Below, piece after piece: positions 12,881 through 23,732 of a stretch of 64,000 nt of DNA. The notes under the pieces are model-generated. The model did no database searches. It saw only the letters and a program-made list of their open reading frames with translations, and had not been told where the DNA came from. How positions within the stretch are numbered: the stretch's first letter is position 1; each line of letters begins with the position of its first letter. The stretch is from Rhynchonema sp. JSB1_4. Taxonomy: Eukaryota; Nematoda; Chromadorea; Monhysterida; Xyalidae. The stretch spans positions 44,822 to 108,821 of the forward strand of contig JASAMV010008508.1 in assembly GCA_030248065.1 (NCBI GenBank), written 5' to 3'. The position numbers and the translations under genes are program-made.

Positions 12881-14670
12881 TCAGTTCAGTGCAGTATCTC
12901 CCCCAACAATTTGTTCCTTCCACCCCCAAATCGGATTCCTCCCCAAATTTTGGGCAGAACAGTACCCCGCCGGCCGCCGGTATCTCCCCCTCTTTTTGGC
13001 CGCAACCGCAAGGTACAGTATCTCCCCTCCCAAGTAGCCACAGCCAGCACTGTGGGACAGTGTAGTTCCTGGGCCCCCCCCCGTGTAGTGGCAGGCCCGT
13101 GTGGGAGGTAAGTATGATGCGGGGTTGGGACCGGAAGCGTGAGAGGTATGATTTTGGTCACCCAAAAAGGCGAAAAAAACACCGTTTTTGTGATACAATT
13201 TTGGGCAAAAAATGAGCTAAAAATAGTGCTTTTTCCAAATTTTCGCCGAAAATCGCCTAAAAATAGGTATTATGGGTGGTTTGCGATTTTTGGGCAAATA
13301 AGGTCGAAAAACACCGATTTTTGCCTTAAAAGGGTATTAAATTGCTTGTGAGAGGTATGATTTGGAGTTGTGAGAGGTAAGTACTCAACCCCCCCCAACC
13401 CCCCTCGGGTTTTGTGGTAGGTAAGTACTGAGAGGGGGGGTTTCTGTCCGGGTGTTATTGGTCACTATTGAGTGTTTTTAGGTGCAGATCTTCCATAAAA
13501 GGCTTTACGTCATCATATACTCAACCACAAACGTTGTACATGTACATAAGGTGTCTTATACAAGAACTTGACTTTACGACCAGAGATGGGATTCGGGCCG
13601 GGCCGAGGTTTCCGGCCCGAACGGTCGGGCCGGGCCGGGCCGGACCGACTTTCCGGAATGTCGGGCCGGGCCGGGCCGGGGTGGCCGGCCCGAAAAGGCC
13701 CGGCCCAGTGTAGTACTTGATCAGGGTGTTGACGATAGATAGATTGGGACCCGAAATGTGTTGACGATACACGATAGATTGATGACCCAAGTCCGAAATC
13801 TGGGGGGGGTCGACCCAAACTTGTTGACGATAGATAGATGGTGGGGGGTCGCCAAAAATCAAGGTATAGTATAGTGCACTAAGTAGGTAATAATGTGTAA
13901 ATATTAATGAAAATGTACTTAGATGTACTAAATCCGCGCGTAGCGCGCGATTTTTTGTCTATTTGGGACAAAAAATACCGATTTTGAGCCATTTTGAGGC
14001 AAAAATACCCATTTTGGGGTCCAAATGTGTTGACGATAGATAGATTGTTCCCACAATTTGTTGACGATAGATAGATTTGCCCATAAGTGTTGACGATAGA
14101 TAGATGAAATCAAAAAGTGTTGACGATAGATAGATGAATTTGGGGGACCCCCCCTAAGTACTATATTGGCCCGGCCCGGCCCGACATCATCGAATTTCAA
14201 TAAAAAACCGTGATTTTTAGGCCAAATTTGCCCAAATTTCTCGCGATTCTGCAGATCAGTGTAGTTCCTGGTCCGGCGCGGCGGTTAGTGTACCTAACCT
14301 ACCCCTTTTTTCCGTGAGGCGGTTAGTGTACCTCCCTGGGGGGGAAGGGGGGAAGACCCAAAATCAGGAAAAAGTCACTTTTTGAGGTAGAAAATTTGAC
14401 CTATTTTTACCCCTTTTTTGGAAAAAATTCTTCAGAACAAGGGTATTTTGGCGACTTTTGAGAACATTGACCTAAAAATCACACATTTTAGGCCTAAAAA
14501 TGGCCATTTTAGGCAAAAGTTGAGGCGGTTAGTGAGTGTACTAGTGTACATAGTAGTGGCTGGGGGGGGGGGGGGGGGGGGTTACCCCCCCCCCCTCTCA
14601 GTACTTCAAATTCAAATTCAAATTTTATCTGTAAGCTCACGCAAAGACCTTCAGGAGATCCGGCAAACAC

Positions 14671-14778
14671 CTAAAAAAGAGACATATCAGTAAATAGCAC
14701 ACAAAATTATAATCATGAATGATCAAACGACAAAACGTACCGGAGAGATTCAAAAACAACAAACAACACAATACTTAC
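14671..14778 (-). other. Intron-like segment carried in inverted repeat R2 (left copy)
   Basis: Read on the minus strand the segment begins GTAAGT and ends TTTTTTAG, 108 bases. It is preceded by a frame ending PPLGFCVR and followed by VFAGSPEGLCVSLQ. The plus-strand copy at 15859-15964 has the same organisation. This could be a fossil gene fragment inside a transposon or a repeat that carries its own intron. Confidence 0.45.
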
Positions 14779-15858
14779 CTAACACAAAACCCGAGGGGGG
14801 GGGTTGGGGGGGGGGGGGGTTGAGTACTTACCTCTCGCAACTCCAAATCATACCTCTCACCAGTGTTGGAGGTGGGGGGGTTTGGGGGGGGTAGCCCCCC
14901 CCCCCCAGTACAGTAGGTATCCCCCCCTCGCCTGGTACAGTAGGTATCCCCCCCGATGTTTGGCATGGTACAGTAGGTATCCCCCCCGATTTTCACCCCG
15001 GTACAGTAGGTATCCCCCCGATTTTGCCTCAAAAGTGTCATTTTTTTATCAAAATGACCAAAATTAGTGTTAAATCAGTGGTTTTTACCTCAAATTACCC
15101 CAAATTCGCGCGCTACGCGCGTAAATACTACGTTTTCACACGATTCCACACATAATAAACACATTAAAAATTTTTACCCCAAAACCTAACCCCCCCCCCA
15201 ACCCCCCCAAACCCCCCCCCCCCTAGGAACATAACCCCCCCCCAGGCCATCGGCTCTGGTACAGTAGGTATCCCCCCCTCGCCGAGCGCGGTACAGTAGG
15301 TATCCCCCCCTCCAGAGTACCTCCAACACTGCCTCTCACAAGCAATTTTATGCCTTTTTAAGGCAAAAATCGGTGTTTTTCGACCTTATTTTCCCAAAAA
15401 TACCCACCCATAATACCTATTTTTAGGCGATTTTCGGCGAAAATTTAGAAAAAGTACTATTTTTACCTCAATTTTTGGCCAAAATTGTATCACAAAAACG
15501 GTGTTTTTTCGCCTTTTTGGGTGACCAAAATCATACCTCTCACGCGTCCGGTCCCAACCCCGCATCATACTTACCTCCCACACATGGGCCTGCCACTACA
15601 CTGCTAGTGTACCTTGGTCGCGGCGGTTAGTGTACCTTAGGGGGACCCCCCTTCCCCCCAGGAACTACACTGCTGCAAATTAGTACCGACTTCCATGATT
15701 ATCAGGTATTTTTAAACAAAAAAACAGTAATTTTTGCACCAAAAAAATTGCTTCAAAATATCATCATAAAAAGTCGGGCCGAAAAAATCGGGCCGGGCCG
15801 GGCCGGGCCGACTTTTTTCCAAGTGCCCCCCCCCAACCCCCCTCGGGTTTTGTGGTAG

Positions 15859-15964
15859 GTAAGTATTGTTGTTTGTTGTTTTTGAATCTCTCCGGTACGT
15901 TTTGTCGTTTGATCATTCATGATTATAATTTTGTGTGCTATTTACTGATATGTCTCTTTTTTAG
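15859..15964 (+). other. Intron-like segment carried in inverted repeat R2 (right copy)
   Basis: It begins GTAAGTATTG, has an ACTGAT-type branch-point candidate and ends CTCTTTTTTAG, 106 bases. The downstream frame reads VFAGSPEGLCVSLQIKFEF, as after the inverted copy at 14671-14778. Seen: the paired splice-like ends. Inferred: that it is or was spliced. Confidence 0.45.
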
Positions 15965-16130
15965 GTGTTTGCCGGATCTCCTGAAGGTCTTTGCGTGAGC
16001 TTACAGATAAAATTTGAATTTGAAAGTCGGACCGGACTTCCCGGCCCGAACTGTCGGGCCGGGCCGACCCCCGGACCTCGTCGGGCCGGGCCGGGCCGAG
16101 GTAACCCGGAACCCGGCCCGATTCCCTCCC

Positions 16131-18511
16131 ACCTCTGTCTGATCATGGAAGACATTTCTCTTTTTTTGAGCTTCTGGTCTCTGCTGTCTCACTGCCGTTT
16201 TTACAATTCATTTTTACAATTCATGGATCTAATTTTGACCATACTTTTACGTTGTCACTTTTCCTTTTTTTTGTTTTCTGTTTTTCATTGTTATTTTTAG
16301 ATTTACGAAGGGAAAAAAGAAATATTTTTACTAACTAACCCTGAGTGCAAATACGACTTTTTAACTTTCGTCGGGCCACACGAAGACTGTGTTGACTGTT
16401 GAAGTCTCGTTTTAGGCTTTAAACTACACGTGGCTGTGGGCATGGGAAATCAAATGTGCACAGGTCTTTCTGGCACGGTCGAGCCTGAATCGAAGCCTGA
16501 GCCAAAAGTTAAACGAAGCAGAAATCCAGAGTGAGAACTGAACTACGCAGCATTTTGATCCCCAACGTCAAGCTGACTGATGTTTCACACGCAGGTGTAC
16601 AACGGTCGCATCATAAACAACGGTGCTCATCGAATCGGCTGGGCGCTGGTGACATTTATGTCTGTTGCGCCCACCGTGTCCAAGAACCCCCCCCCCCACA
16701 AAAAATCATCCCGTTTAGGCTGAAGGTTAGGGTTGGGGGGGGGGTATGTGGCAAAGCTTAGGCTTACTCTTGCAACTAGGCTTATGCTTAGGTCTGGCGT
16801 TGAGCACTGGCCTAGTGGAGGAAGATGTTGGTCGCCTTAACTAGTGGAATTCCAGGCTTGGTTTCAGGCTTGGGCCAATATTACTAGGCTTAGGCTTTCA
16901 CTTTAGGCTTGGCCGAAACAAGACAGCCATTTATCTAGCTATTATTAATTTCTTCTTTCCTTAATTTAATTTCTAATTTTCTCAGTCTAGAAAATGGTTG
17001 TAAAAGCCGATTCTCTGGGAACTCGTTTTTTCTCTGCTTTTTATGGGGCTAGGTTTTTAGTTTATTTAGTATTTTTCAAAATTTTTTGTTTTTTCCGCAA
17101 TTTTTTAAATTTGCTCTTGCTCGCTTTTTTTCTTCATTTATTTCTCTGTTTTTCCTTTTCATTGCAGCCTTCATCAAGCTCTCATTTTTATGGTGTCTTC
17201 TACTAATAGATAATATTAATCTGTCACAACTTTCCATCTTTATAATTAGTTCTATACTCTTCTGAACCACGCCTCATCAAACGAAAGCGTTTCTATAATA
17301 ACTACCGTACGAGGCCAACCAAAACCGACGTTCTTGCATTCGGTGGCCTCGTCTGAAGGAAGGACGCGACCAACACGCAGCTCATCGACATCCACCCGCC
17401 ATGCGCGCATGTCCTGTCGACCCAAGGGAGACACAAATGCTCGCCATTTCGTTGTGAGCTGTGTTCAATTACTGCTCGCTGTACTCTCTCGCTCGATTAG
17501 GGATGAAATGAATATGGTTGAGTGATGTTAATGTGATTTGCCGACCGACGCCAACAACAACGATTCGCATCTCGTTCGAATATGAACGAATGCACCCGAA
17601 GACGCCGCCAAGCAGTAATGTGGTCGAAATGCGAATGGTTAGCAGGCTTGTGGTCGAACTGTTGGCACAAACAGTTACTCGGATTTATTTATTCAACTTG
17701 GTTGTTTGTCAAACTGAACCCTGATTTTGCAAGGTAGCGGTACGGTGTGTGTCGCGAAGCCTGCCGATTGAGTACAACCCATTAAAAAGACTAAAACTGC
17801 GTAACGCAAAACGAACAATCTTCGATCAACATCAGGTTCTTTTACCTTGATTTTGAGTAAGGAACGCGTAGTTTTCTTTGATTTTCAGGTACAAAAGTGA
17901 CCAATTTTGGCAGTGGGTGACATACACTTTTTGTGATCTAAATGTGCGACCAAAGCGTCAACGATTGAATGAAATCTATTTGATTATGATCTCAGCGCTT
18001 GAAGTCCGTTGATGGGCTTGATGTGCCAACCACCGACCACAAATGCACATAACGTAAGATTTCACCCTGTCGAGTCTGAAGGCGCACCACACCAGTGTTT
18101 TGTTGCAACCCACAGCAAAACCAAGGATCCAACATTCGCATGTTCGTTGGTTACGGGTTTCATCAACTCACGTTGGTTGTTATTATTATTATTGTTATTA
18201 TTATTGTTATCATTATTCATGACTGCATCTCAATATCACGTCATATTTGTGTGTGTGCTGTCAGCATATAGTACGCACTACTCGTGGAAAAACAATATTT
18301 GAAAGTCAATGAACTTGGTGGGAATTTAAAAACAACCTGTCCGATTTATGTGCAACACAGCAATAATCAAAATGTACGTAACGTGCAGAATCCTTTGCCA
18401 GTATTGTTGGAGCATCAGTATGGCTGTTGTTCACAAGCATATCCAACATCAACATCACCAAAAGCACGGCGCTTCCAATATCTGCAAACGAAACCGAACT
18501 ATACTGTTTCG
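16131..18511. other. Intergenic region, no firm gene
   Basis: No recognised protein. Degenerate AGGCTTAGGCTT words cluster at 16755-16910, reminiscent of the TTAGGC nematode telomere unit. T-rich low-complexity sequence lies at 17030-17170. A minus-strand frame at about 17290-17415 (DMRAWRVDVDELRVGRVLP) has coding-like codon use and a possible CGACAG acceptor, but I cannot assign it. A (TTA)n tract lies at 18178-18215. Confidence 0.5.
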
Positions 18512-20486
18512 ATGAGTACCAGCAAAGTTGCCACAACCATAGTTGTTGTGTCATCGCTGTTGTTGTCATCGAGCGTGCACCTCAGTTTGTGTTCGCTCTG
18601 CGTTGACGCACGTGACTGTGTGCTGGCTGATGTGTACACGGCGGGCTGCACTGACACAAACAGTAATTGGTACCATTGGACCACGCAGTACTGCCCGAAA
18701 CTGTGCGGATACTGCGATGGCCCAAGTCAACAAGGGTGTGGTGTGCCACCGATCAACCCCAGTATCAGAGCGAAGCGCATCGCAGGTACATTATACAATA
18801 TACGGCGTACAGTTTGCTTCACATCTCTAGACAAGCGACAGTCTAACGGTATGCATTTGGTTCGGGAGGGTCACGTGACGTCTCCGATGAGGGGTGTTCA
18901 GACACTCTTTTAGATTCATGGTTTTGACAAACGTAAGACAACCATGTAGTTCAAAAATGAAAACGGCATAGGAATTCGCAAATGAAGAATCACGTGACAC
19001 GCATACCGTTCCGTGGCTCCATCCTTTGTATCCATGCCTCAGTGTCATTTATTTCGGCGCTTGTAATTTTTACAAAATTATGTATTTCATTCAGAGGGCT
19101 ACACAGCGCGCGCCCACAGCTGGCCGTGGACGGTGCAAGTCAACGTCAAATACCGGGAATACGGTAGTTGGCAGCATCGCTGCGGCGGTGTCATACTCGA
19201 CACAACACACGTGCTCACTGCTGCACATTGTGTGTTAGTTGATGTTTCACTGCGGGAGTAAGTATGCTGTGTGAAACAGAGGAGCAGTGCTCGAACGGGG
19301 TTGCTTATCGGGATCGGGAACCTTCCGGATAATTAATCGGGATTGGGAGCGGGATCACAGTTTTTGGCACAATATTTGTAACCTTACAGAAGAGCTTTCA
19401 TTTTGCACCCCACAGTCAGGCGAGAAAAACATCCGCAGCAAAAACCACGCCAAATTAGGCAAAAGCGACGCAAAATTGAATATTTTTTCCGTCCGCATTT
19501 TTGTTGTCATGCTCAATTTTCTATCATACTGAAGTGATACAATTCTACTTTTAGCTGACCTGTAATCCCGAAAAGACTGCCGGAGCGGGATCGGGATCCG
19601 GATAAATAATCGGGATTTCGGGTTCGGGATCGGTATCTGCAGAGGAGGATTTGTGAGCAACTGAGCGTCTTACATTTAAGATATGGCAACAAAATCAAGA
19701 AAGTTCGCGTGATGGCAGGCTCGCACTACGTATGGAACGCCTACAGCACTCATAGCGTGTATGGTATGAAACATTATCCGGATTACAATCCACACATTGG
19801 ATGGGGCACTAACCATGACTTGACGAGTGAGTACAGTACATTCTAGTGCGGATGAAATTGAAGTTGAAAATTTGATCATGTGGTGCAGGTGCACCCAAGC
19901 AAAGAAACTTGGTGTTTTCTCTCTATTTCCAGTCGTGACCGTCTGGCCTCAATTCCAATACAACGACAAAGTGCGGCCAATCTGTCTGCCTGAACAAGAA
20001 GCGAAACAAGGCGACCTGTGTTACTTGGCCGGATGGGGCAAACTGCATTTTCGTCAGTCCTTCTGCGGTTCACGGTGTTACTTTTGCATTCGCGGATAAA
20101 GTGAAGAAGATTCGAGATTTTCAGATGCCAAACAAGGAGCAAATGTGTTGCAGCAGACGAGGGTGCACGTTATGCCAGATTGGAAATGTAGTCAGACGGT
20201 TGGTGGCTACAAGTACGCGACCATGCTGTGCGGAAAGGGTGACGGCGAATCGGACTTTTGTGAGGTTATTGAGAGTGTTTGATTTGCAAATTGACTGATT
20301 GAACGATTGAGCGATTAGCAGGGTGATTCCGGCAGTCCGTTAGTGTGCAAGAATAGCAATGGACGATGGACATTGCAAGGCATTGTGTCGCACGCTCAAT
20401 TCCCAGGCAACCGATGTGGCGTATACCCGGGTGCTTATATGGATGTCATAAAGTACAAGCGATGGATTGAATCAAACTTGTGGTAA
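18512..20486 (+). CDS. Secreted trypsin-like serine protease with N-terminal ShK domain
   Basis: Six exons join in phase: 18512-18785, 19095-19257, 19681-19826, 19933-20052, 20125-20264, 20322-20486. The start MSTSKVATTIVVVSSLLLSS is a signal peptide. A six-cysteine ShK domain follows (CVDARDC ... CPKLCGYC). The cleavable junction KR|IAEG opens an S1 protease domain. The catalytic triad is visible: His in LTAAHC, Asp in NHDLTIV, Ser in GDSGSP; VRPICLPEQ and YLAGWG are family landmarks. The protein is about 340 residues, a normal size for a zymogen plus one ShK module. By family it should be an extracellular endopeptidase activated by cutting after Arg; the ShK module suggests matrix or receptor binding. 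The substrate cannot be predicted. The first ATG of the open frame lies further upstream, but the signal peptide favours 18512. Confidence 0.92.
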
Positions 20487-20532
20487 TACATTGTAAACCA
20501 CATCATCATTCATTTCCGTTAGTGTGATTGTA

Positions 20533-20873
20533 TTATATCTCCACGTCCGTCACTCCATTCAATAATAATACAAGATCAATCATGCTCCAACGAACAAAAA
20601 CGTGTCGTGCCACAACGTACAATTTTAATTTATTATGTTCATGGAAATGAAGCAGGAATGACATGTAAAGTATAATTTGTATGTGGGTTAGTTGCCAAAC
20701 ATTACAAGTTATGTTGCTGCGGTGGCGGCGACCACCACGACGACCAATAGAATGGGTTTCTTCAAAGAGCTGCAGCCAATCATCAACACGAGTGCTCGTT
20801 GCACTGGCCGAGAGTGTCGACCTGGCCTTTTTGACTTGCTTTTGATCGTCGTAGCCTGAAATTCTCTCATCTG
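20533..20873 (-). CDS. Possible 3' exon of an unidentified minus-strand gene
   Basis: After a plausible acceptor (ATTGATTGCAG at 20874) an open frame runs DERISGYDDQKQVKKARST ... VDDWLQLFEETHSIGRRGG and ends at 20533. The first 60 residues are hydrophilic and look coding; the tail is hydrophobic and AT-rich. No matching upstream exon or family was found, so this may be chance. Confidence 0.25.
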
Positions 20874-21514
20874 CTGCAATCAATTGGAAATGGCACTCCT
20901 GCTGCAGCAGAAGTCACATTCACAAGACGGCCGTTCGTCGGCAAGTTCTTGTGATATGCAACTTTTAGATTGTACTTGTATGATATGCTTTTGTTAATAT
21001 CGGATGCCCAACCACTCTTTTCAATAATTATTGTTCGTTTCGGGGCGTGATACGTTTTTGCTTTGCAAAAACCCACGGAATACATACAGTACCATGTCCC
21101 AGATACAGATTCCCCATAGTGTTCTTTGTGTGTTGGAATGGAAGGCATGAAACATGAAAGCATGACAGAGTATCAGCGCACTTCAAGAGCTCCTGTGGTT
21201 GAATAAACAAACCATTAGACTGTGCACACTATGTATACATGTATTGATACTTGCAAACTCCGTGAAAATTTCACCCATTTTTCTGGAAAGGCGGAACCTT
21301 ATCCCAATGCATTGTTTATGTTCTATATGAAATGGTTGCTAGGCGGGTCGGTGTTCTTCCGGTTGATTTCACGAGTGGTCCAGGAAATGCATACTGTATG
21401 TATATGTTTGCATGTTTTCCGCAATTCTGTAAACTCCATCGTCAACTGCACTAATGTCACATGCCCAGTTGACAGAGTACAGCAAAGCATGAGATATATG
21501 TATGTATAACCGAG
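20874..21514. other. Gap upstream of the ionotropic-receptor-like gene
   Basis: No supported gene. A further 5' exon of the channel gene (signal peptide, amino-terminal domain) would be expected here, but none was recognised. Confidence 0.4.
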
Positions 21515-23033
21515 ATGTTTGACGACGGCAGCAATCGAACAACGAAATTGCGTTTTGCGTTCTGGAAAGAGGAGCAAGCGTTGACGTTCGATTGTGCGTT
21601 CGACTCCGACCTCAAAATCAACGATCGATGCCCGCGGCCGGGACTCGTATCCGAAAGCATCGACATGCTGATGCGATTGGCAAACATCGAATTCAAGCTC
21701 GTCGATTTCAGACAATTTTCGTGGGATGAAGTGCTGGCAGCGGTCTACAACGGCACCGTTGATTCCACAGCCATTTCTACGTATATCACCAGCGACCGCC
21801 TTCAGGTTAGGTTATGGATGTCTCTCTTTTGAAAACACCACAATGCAGGTAGAACCTAACAACAGGAGCCATTGTGCAAGTCCTAGCTCGCATATGCTTG
21901 AGTGTCCAACCAGTGTGCGTTTCGATCACTGACACATTTAGCAAGACGAATTTTGACCAGTGAAAATGCTCTATGCAACATATGAACAACGCGTTGACCG
22001 AATTAGTGTACCGACTCCATGAGAAAAGACTCCATGAGAAAAATGCATTTCAAAAAAACTTTTGCATCGCGGTGAATACAAAAGGATGTTATACGCACAA
22101 TTTTTATTTCAGTTGGCGCAGTTCTCTCTGCCGCTTCCGGCCTGGGCCGAGTACGTGTACGTTATGGGCACATCGATGCACACTGCAGACTTGAAACATC
22201 ACGCCACCAAGTATGCCCTTGTGTTCGACGCGTGGATCTGGCTGCTCTTCGGCACAATCGTGTGCATCAGCAAGGCCTACAAATCGGGAGTGAATCTATT
22301 GGCACGACGCCAGAATTGGCCGCCGACCCGATCGCGATCCGAAGCCTTCCACGTGCTCATCATCGCCTTTTTCGTTATGTTGTGTCTCGGCCTGTATCGA
22401 ACGGGCGTACTGGCGCGTCTGCTCACATCCAAACATATCTATCAATTCGACAGTGTCGAACAGCTGCTCGATCGACTGGCGAACGACCAAGTGAACATGA
22501 TTTCGGTGCGAATGAGTTGGTTCGAATCGCGCTCAACGGACATGCAACGATTGCTGGACACGTTGCGCTCGCGACCGCCGTTGTTCCTGCCAGATGGCGA
22601 TGCGAGTCGATTCAAGGTTGACATTCAACAAGGCCGAGCCGTGTTCCTCTACTCCGAGAACAACATTCTCAATCTGTTGAGTCACTGGTGTGGCGTGCGT
22701 GCGGTCAAACTGCCGACCTTGGGCTACATGCGAGCGGGAATGATATTCAATCGGGCCGTGCCCAGCTCGGTGATCGATCGAATCAATGCTGCATCCGTTC
22801 AAGCACAATCCTGGTTGGATGCCATCAAAGCGCGCTATTCAACATCGACAAGGTCACGATACAAACATTGCCCTCACCCAACACACTCAGCTGCGCATTT
22901 CGGTCACGCACCGATCTCAGCTGGAAACGTGTTCGGGGCAATGGTGTTCTTATTTGTGGGGCTGATTGCAGCGCTAATTGCTTGTCTGCTAGAATCTGTC
23001 TGGCGATTGGTCCCCGTCCGTCACCTCAGTTGA
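21515..23033 (+). CDS. Ionotropic-receptor-like (iGluR superfamily) ligand-gated channel, short form
   Basis: Two exons join in phase, 21515-21805 and 22113-23033, giving about 400 residues. The first encodes a ligand-binding S1-type lobe (LRFAFWKEE ... GLVSESIDMLMRLANIEFKL ... WDEVLAAVYNGTVDSTA). The second continues LAQFSLPLPAWAEYVYVMG, then membrane segment M1 (AWIWLLFGTIVCISKAY), a helix in the M3 position whose LGLYRTGVLARLLT matches the SYTANLAAFLT landmark loosely, an S2 lobe, and a last membrane helix (NVFGAMVFLFVGLIAALIAC). The pore loop between M1 and M3 is hardly recognisable. There is no leucine/isoleucine-binding amino-terminal domain, as in divergent IRs. Family knowledge suggests chemosensory or synaptic cation conductance. 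The first exon may not be the true start. Confidence 0.78.
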
Positions 23034-23732
23034 AACACAACTGAAATATAAGCGCCGTAGGCAATTTTTTGAGAATCATGGGCAATGAAACACATGAAAA
23101 TAGGCCTTTTTACCTTAAAAAGTAAGAAAATAACGGAAAAAAGTGAAAAAATAATAAAAAAAAGTGGACTTACTTTTTAAAATTTTAAAATAAAAAAGTG
23201 GCCAACTTTTTAAAAAAATTTTTTTACAAATATATTGATTGGTTGCTGCATTCTTGTATGTCACAGTCTTGCTGCGTTCAGGCGACGCAATCACTTGGTG
23301 CAGACACTGTATGGTTTGTGTTGAAAGTAAAAATCTGCACGGATGTGTACAATACCTACATTGCTTGAGGTGATAAACGTTCATGCCAATGCACCTTCTG
23401 TAGGTTGTATTTGCGTATGGGTTTCCTTCGTGTAACTTTGCAAGTGCGTGTGGGAAAGCATAAAGATCACAAACTGACGAAAAACGTTATTGAAGGAAGT
23501 AACCAAGTGACTTTTAACGTTTATGTTGCAGGAACTTGTCGCTTAGCCTTATCACCAACCTTACCCCTTGCACGGCAGCGTTTGTCGATCTTATCAAGAT
23601 GGTAAAATTGCAGGTTTTCGCTTTTTGGCATCATATCACCGCGTGGCGCGTTGAATGCTGTCTCTGCTTCGCACATTTGTGACTTGTGCTGGAAAATAAA
23701 ATAGCACAACAGTCCCTTATTAAGCAGCTAAA
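23034..23732. other. Intergenic region between channel and esterase genes
   Basis: A/T-rich low-complexity sequence lies at 23095-23230, runs of A then T that could fold back. Small frames at 23405-23700 have no family resemblance. The promoter of the esterase gene presumably lies here, but no element can be named. Confidence 0.5.

Larger units (their letters stand above)
12850..16130. repeat. Complex repeat nest with nested long inverted repeats and G/C-run arrays
   Basis: No host gene is seen over 3.3 kb. Components: (a) long inverted repeat R1, about 13083-13358 against 15331-15602; (b) long inverted repeat R2, about 14606-14800 against 15828-16023; (c) GGCC-rich blocks (GGGCCGGGCC) at 13590-13710, 14165-14185, 15776-15815 and 16030-16125; (d) direct repeats of TGTTGACGATAGATAGAT at 13725-13840 and 14028-14135; (e) tandem GTACAGTAGGTATCCCCCCC at 14928-15020 and 15257-15312; (f) runs of G or C up to about 20 bases; (g) GTGTAGTTCCTGG and GCGGTTAGTGTACC words that also occur in GCN1 intron 2. 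Open frames here are rich in Gly/Pro and repeat-derived. Confidence 0.85.

Noticed and set aside
13513..13862. Gly/Pro/Arg-rich collagen-like frames
   Set aside because: They arise from GGGCCGGGCC blocks inside the repeat nest; several frames are open at the same place.
14775..15067. Open frames with a repeated GGDTYCT or SRYPP motif
   Set aside because: They are the translation of tandem GTACAGTAGGTATCCCCCCC units, open on both strands at once, with no gene context.
22533..22808. Minus-strand frames opposite the channel gene
   Set aside because: They are shadows of the in-phase plus-strand exon 22113-23033.
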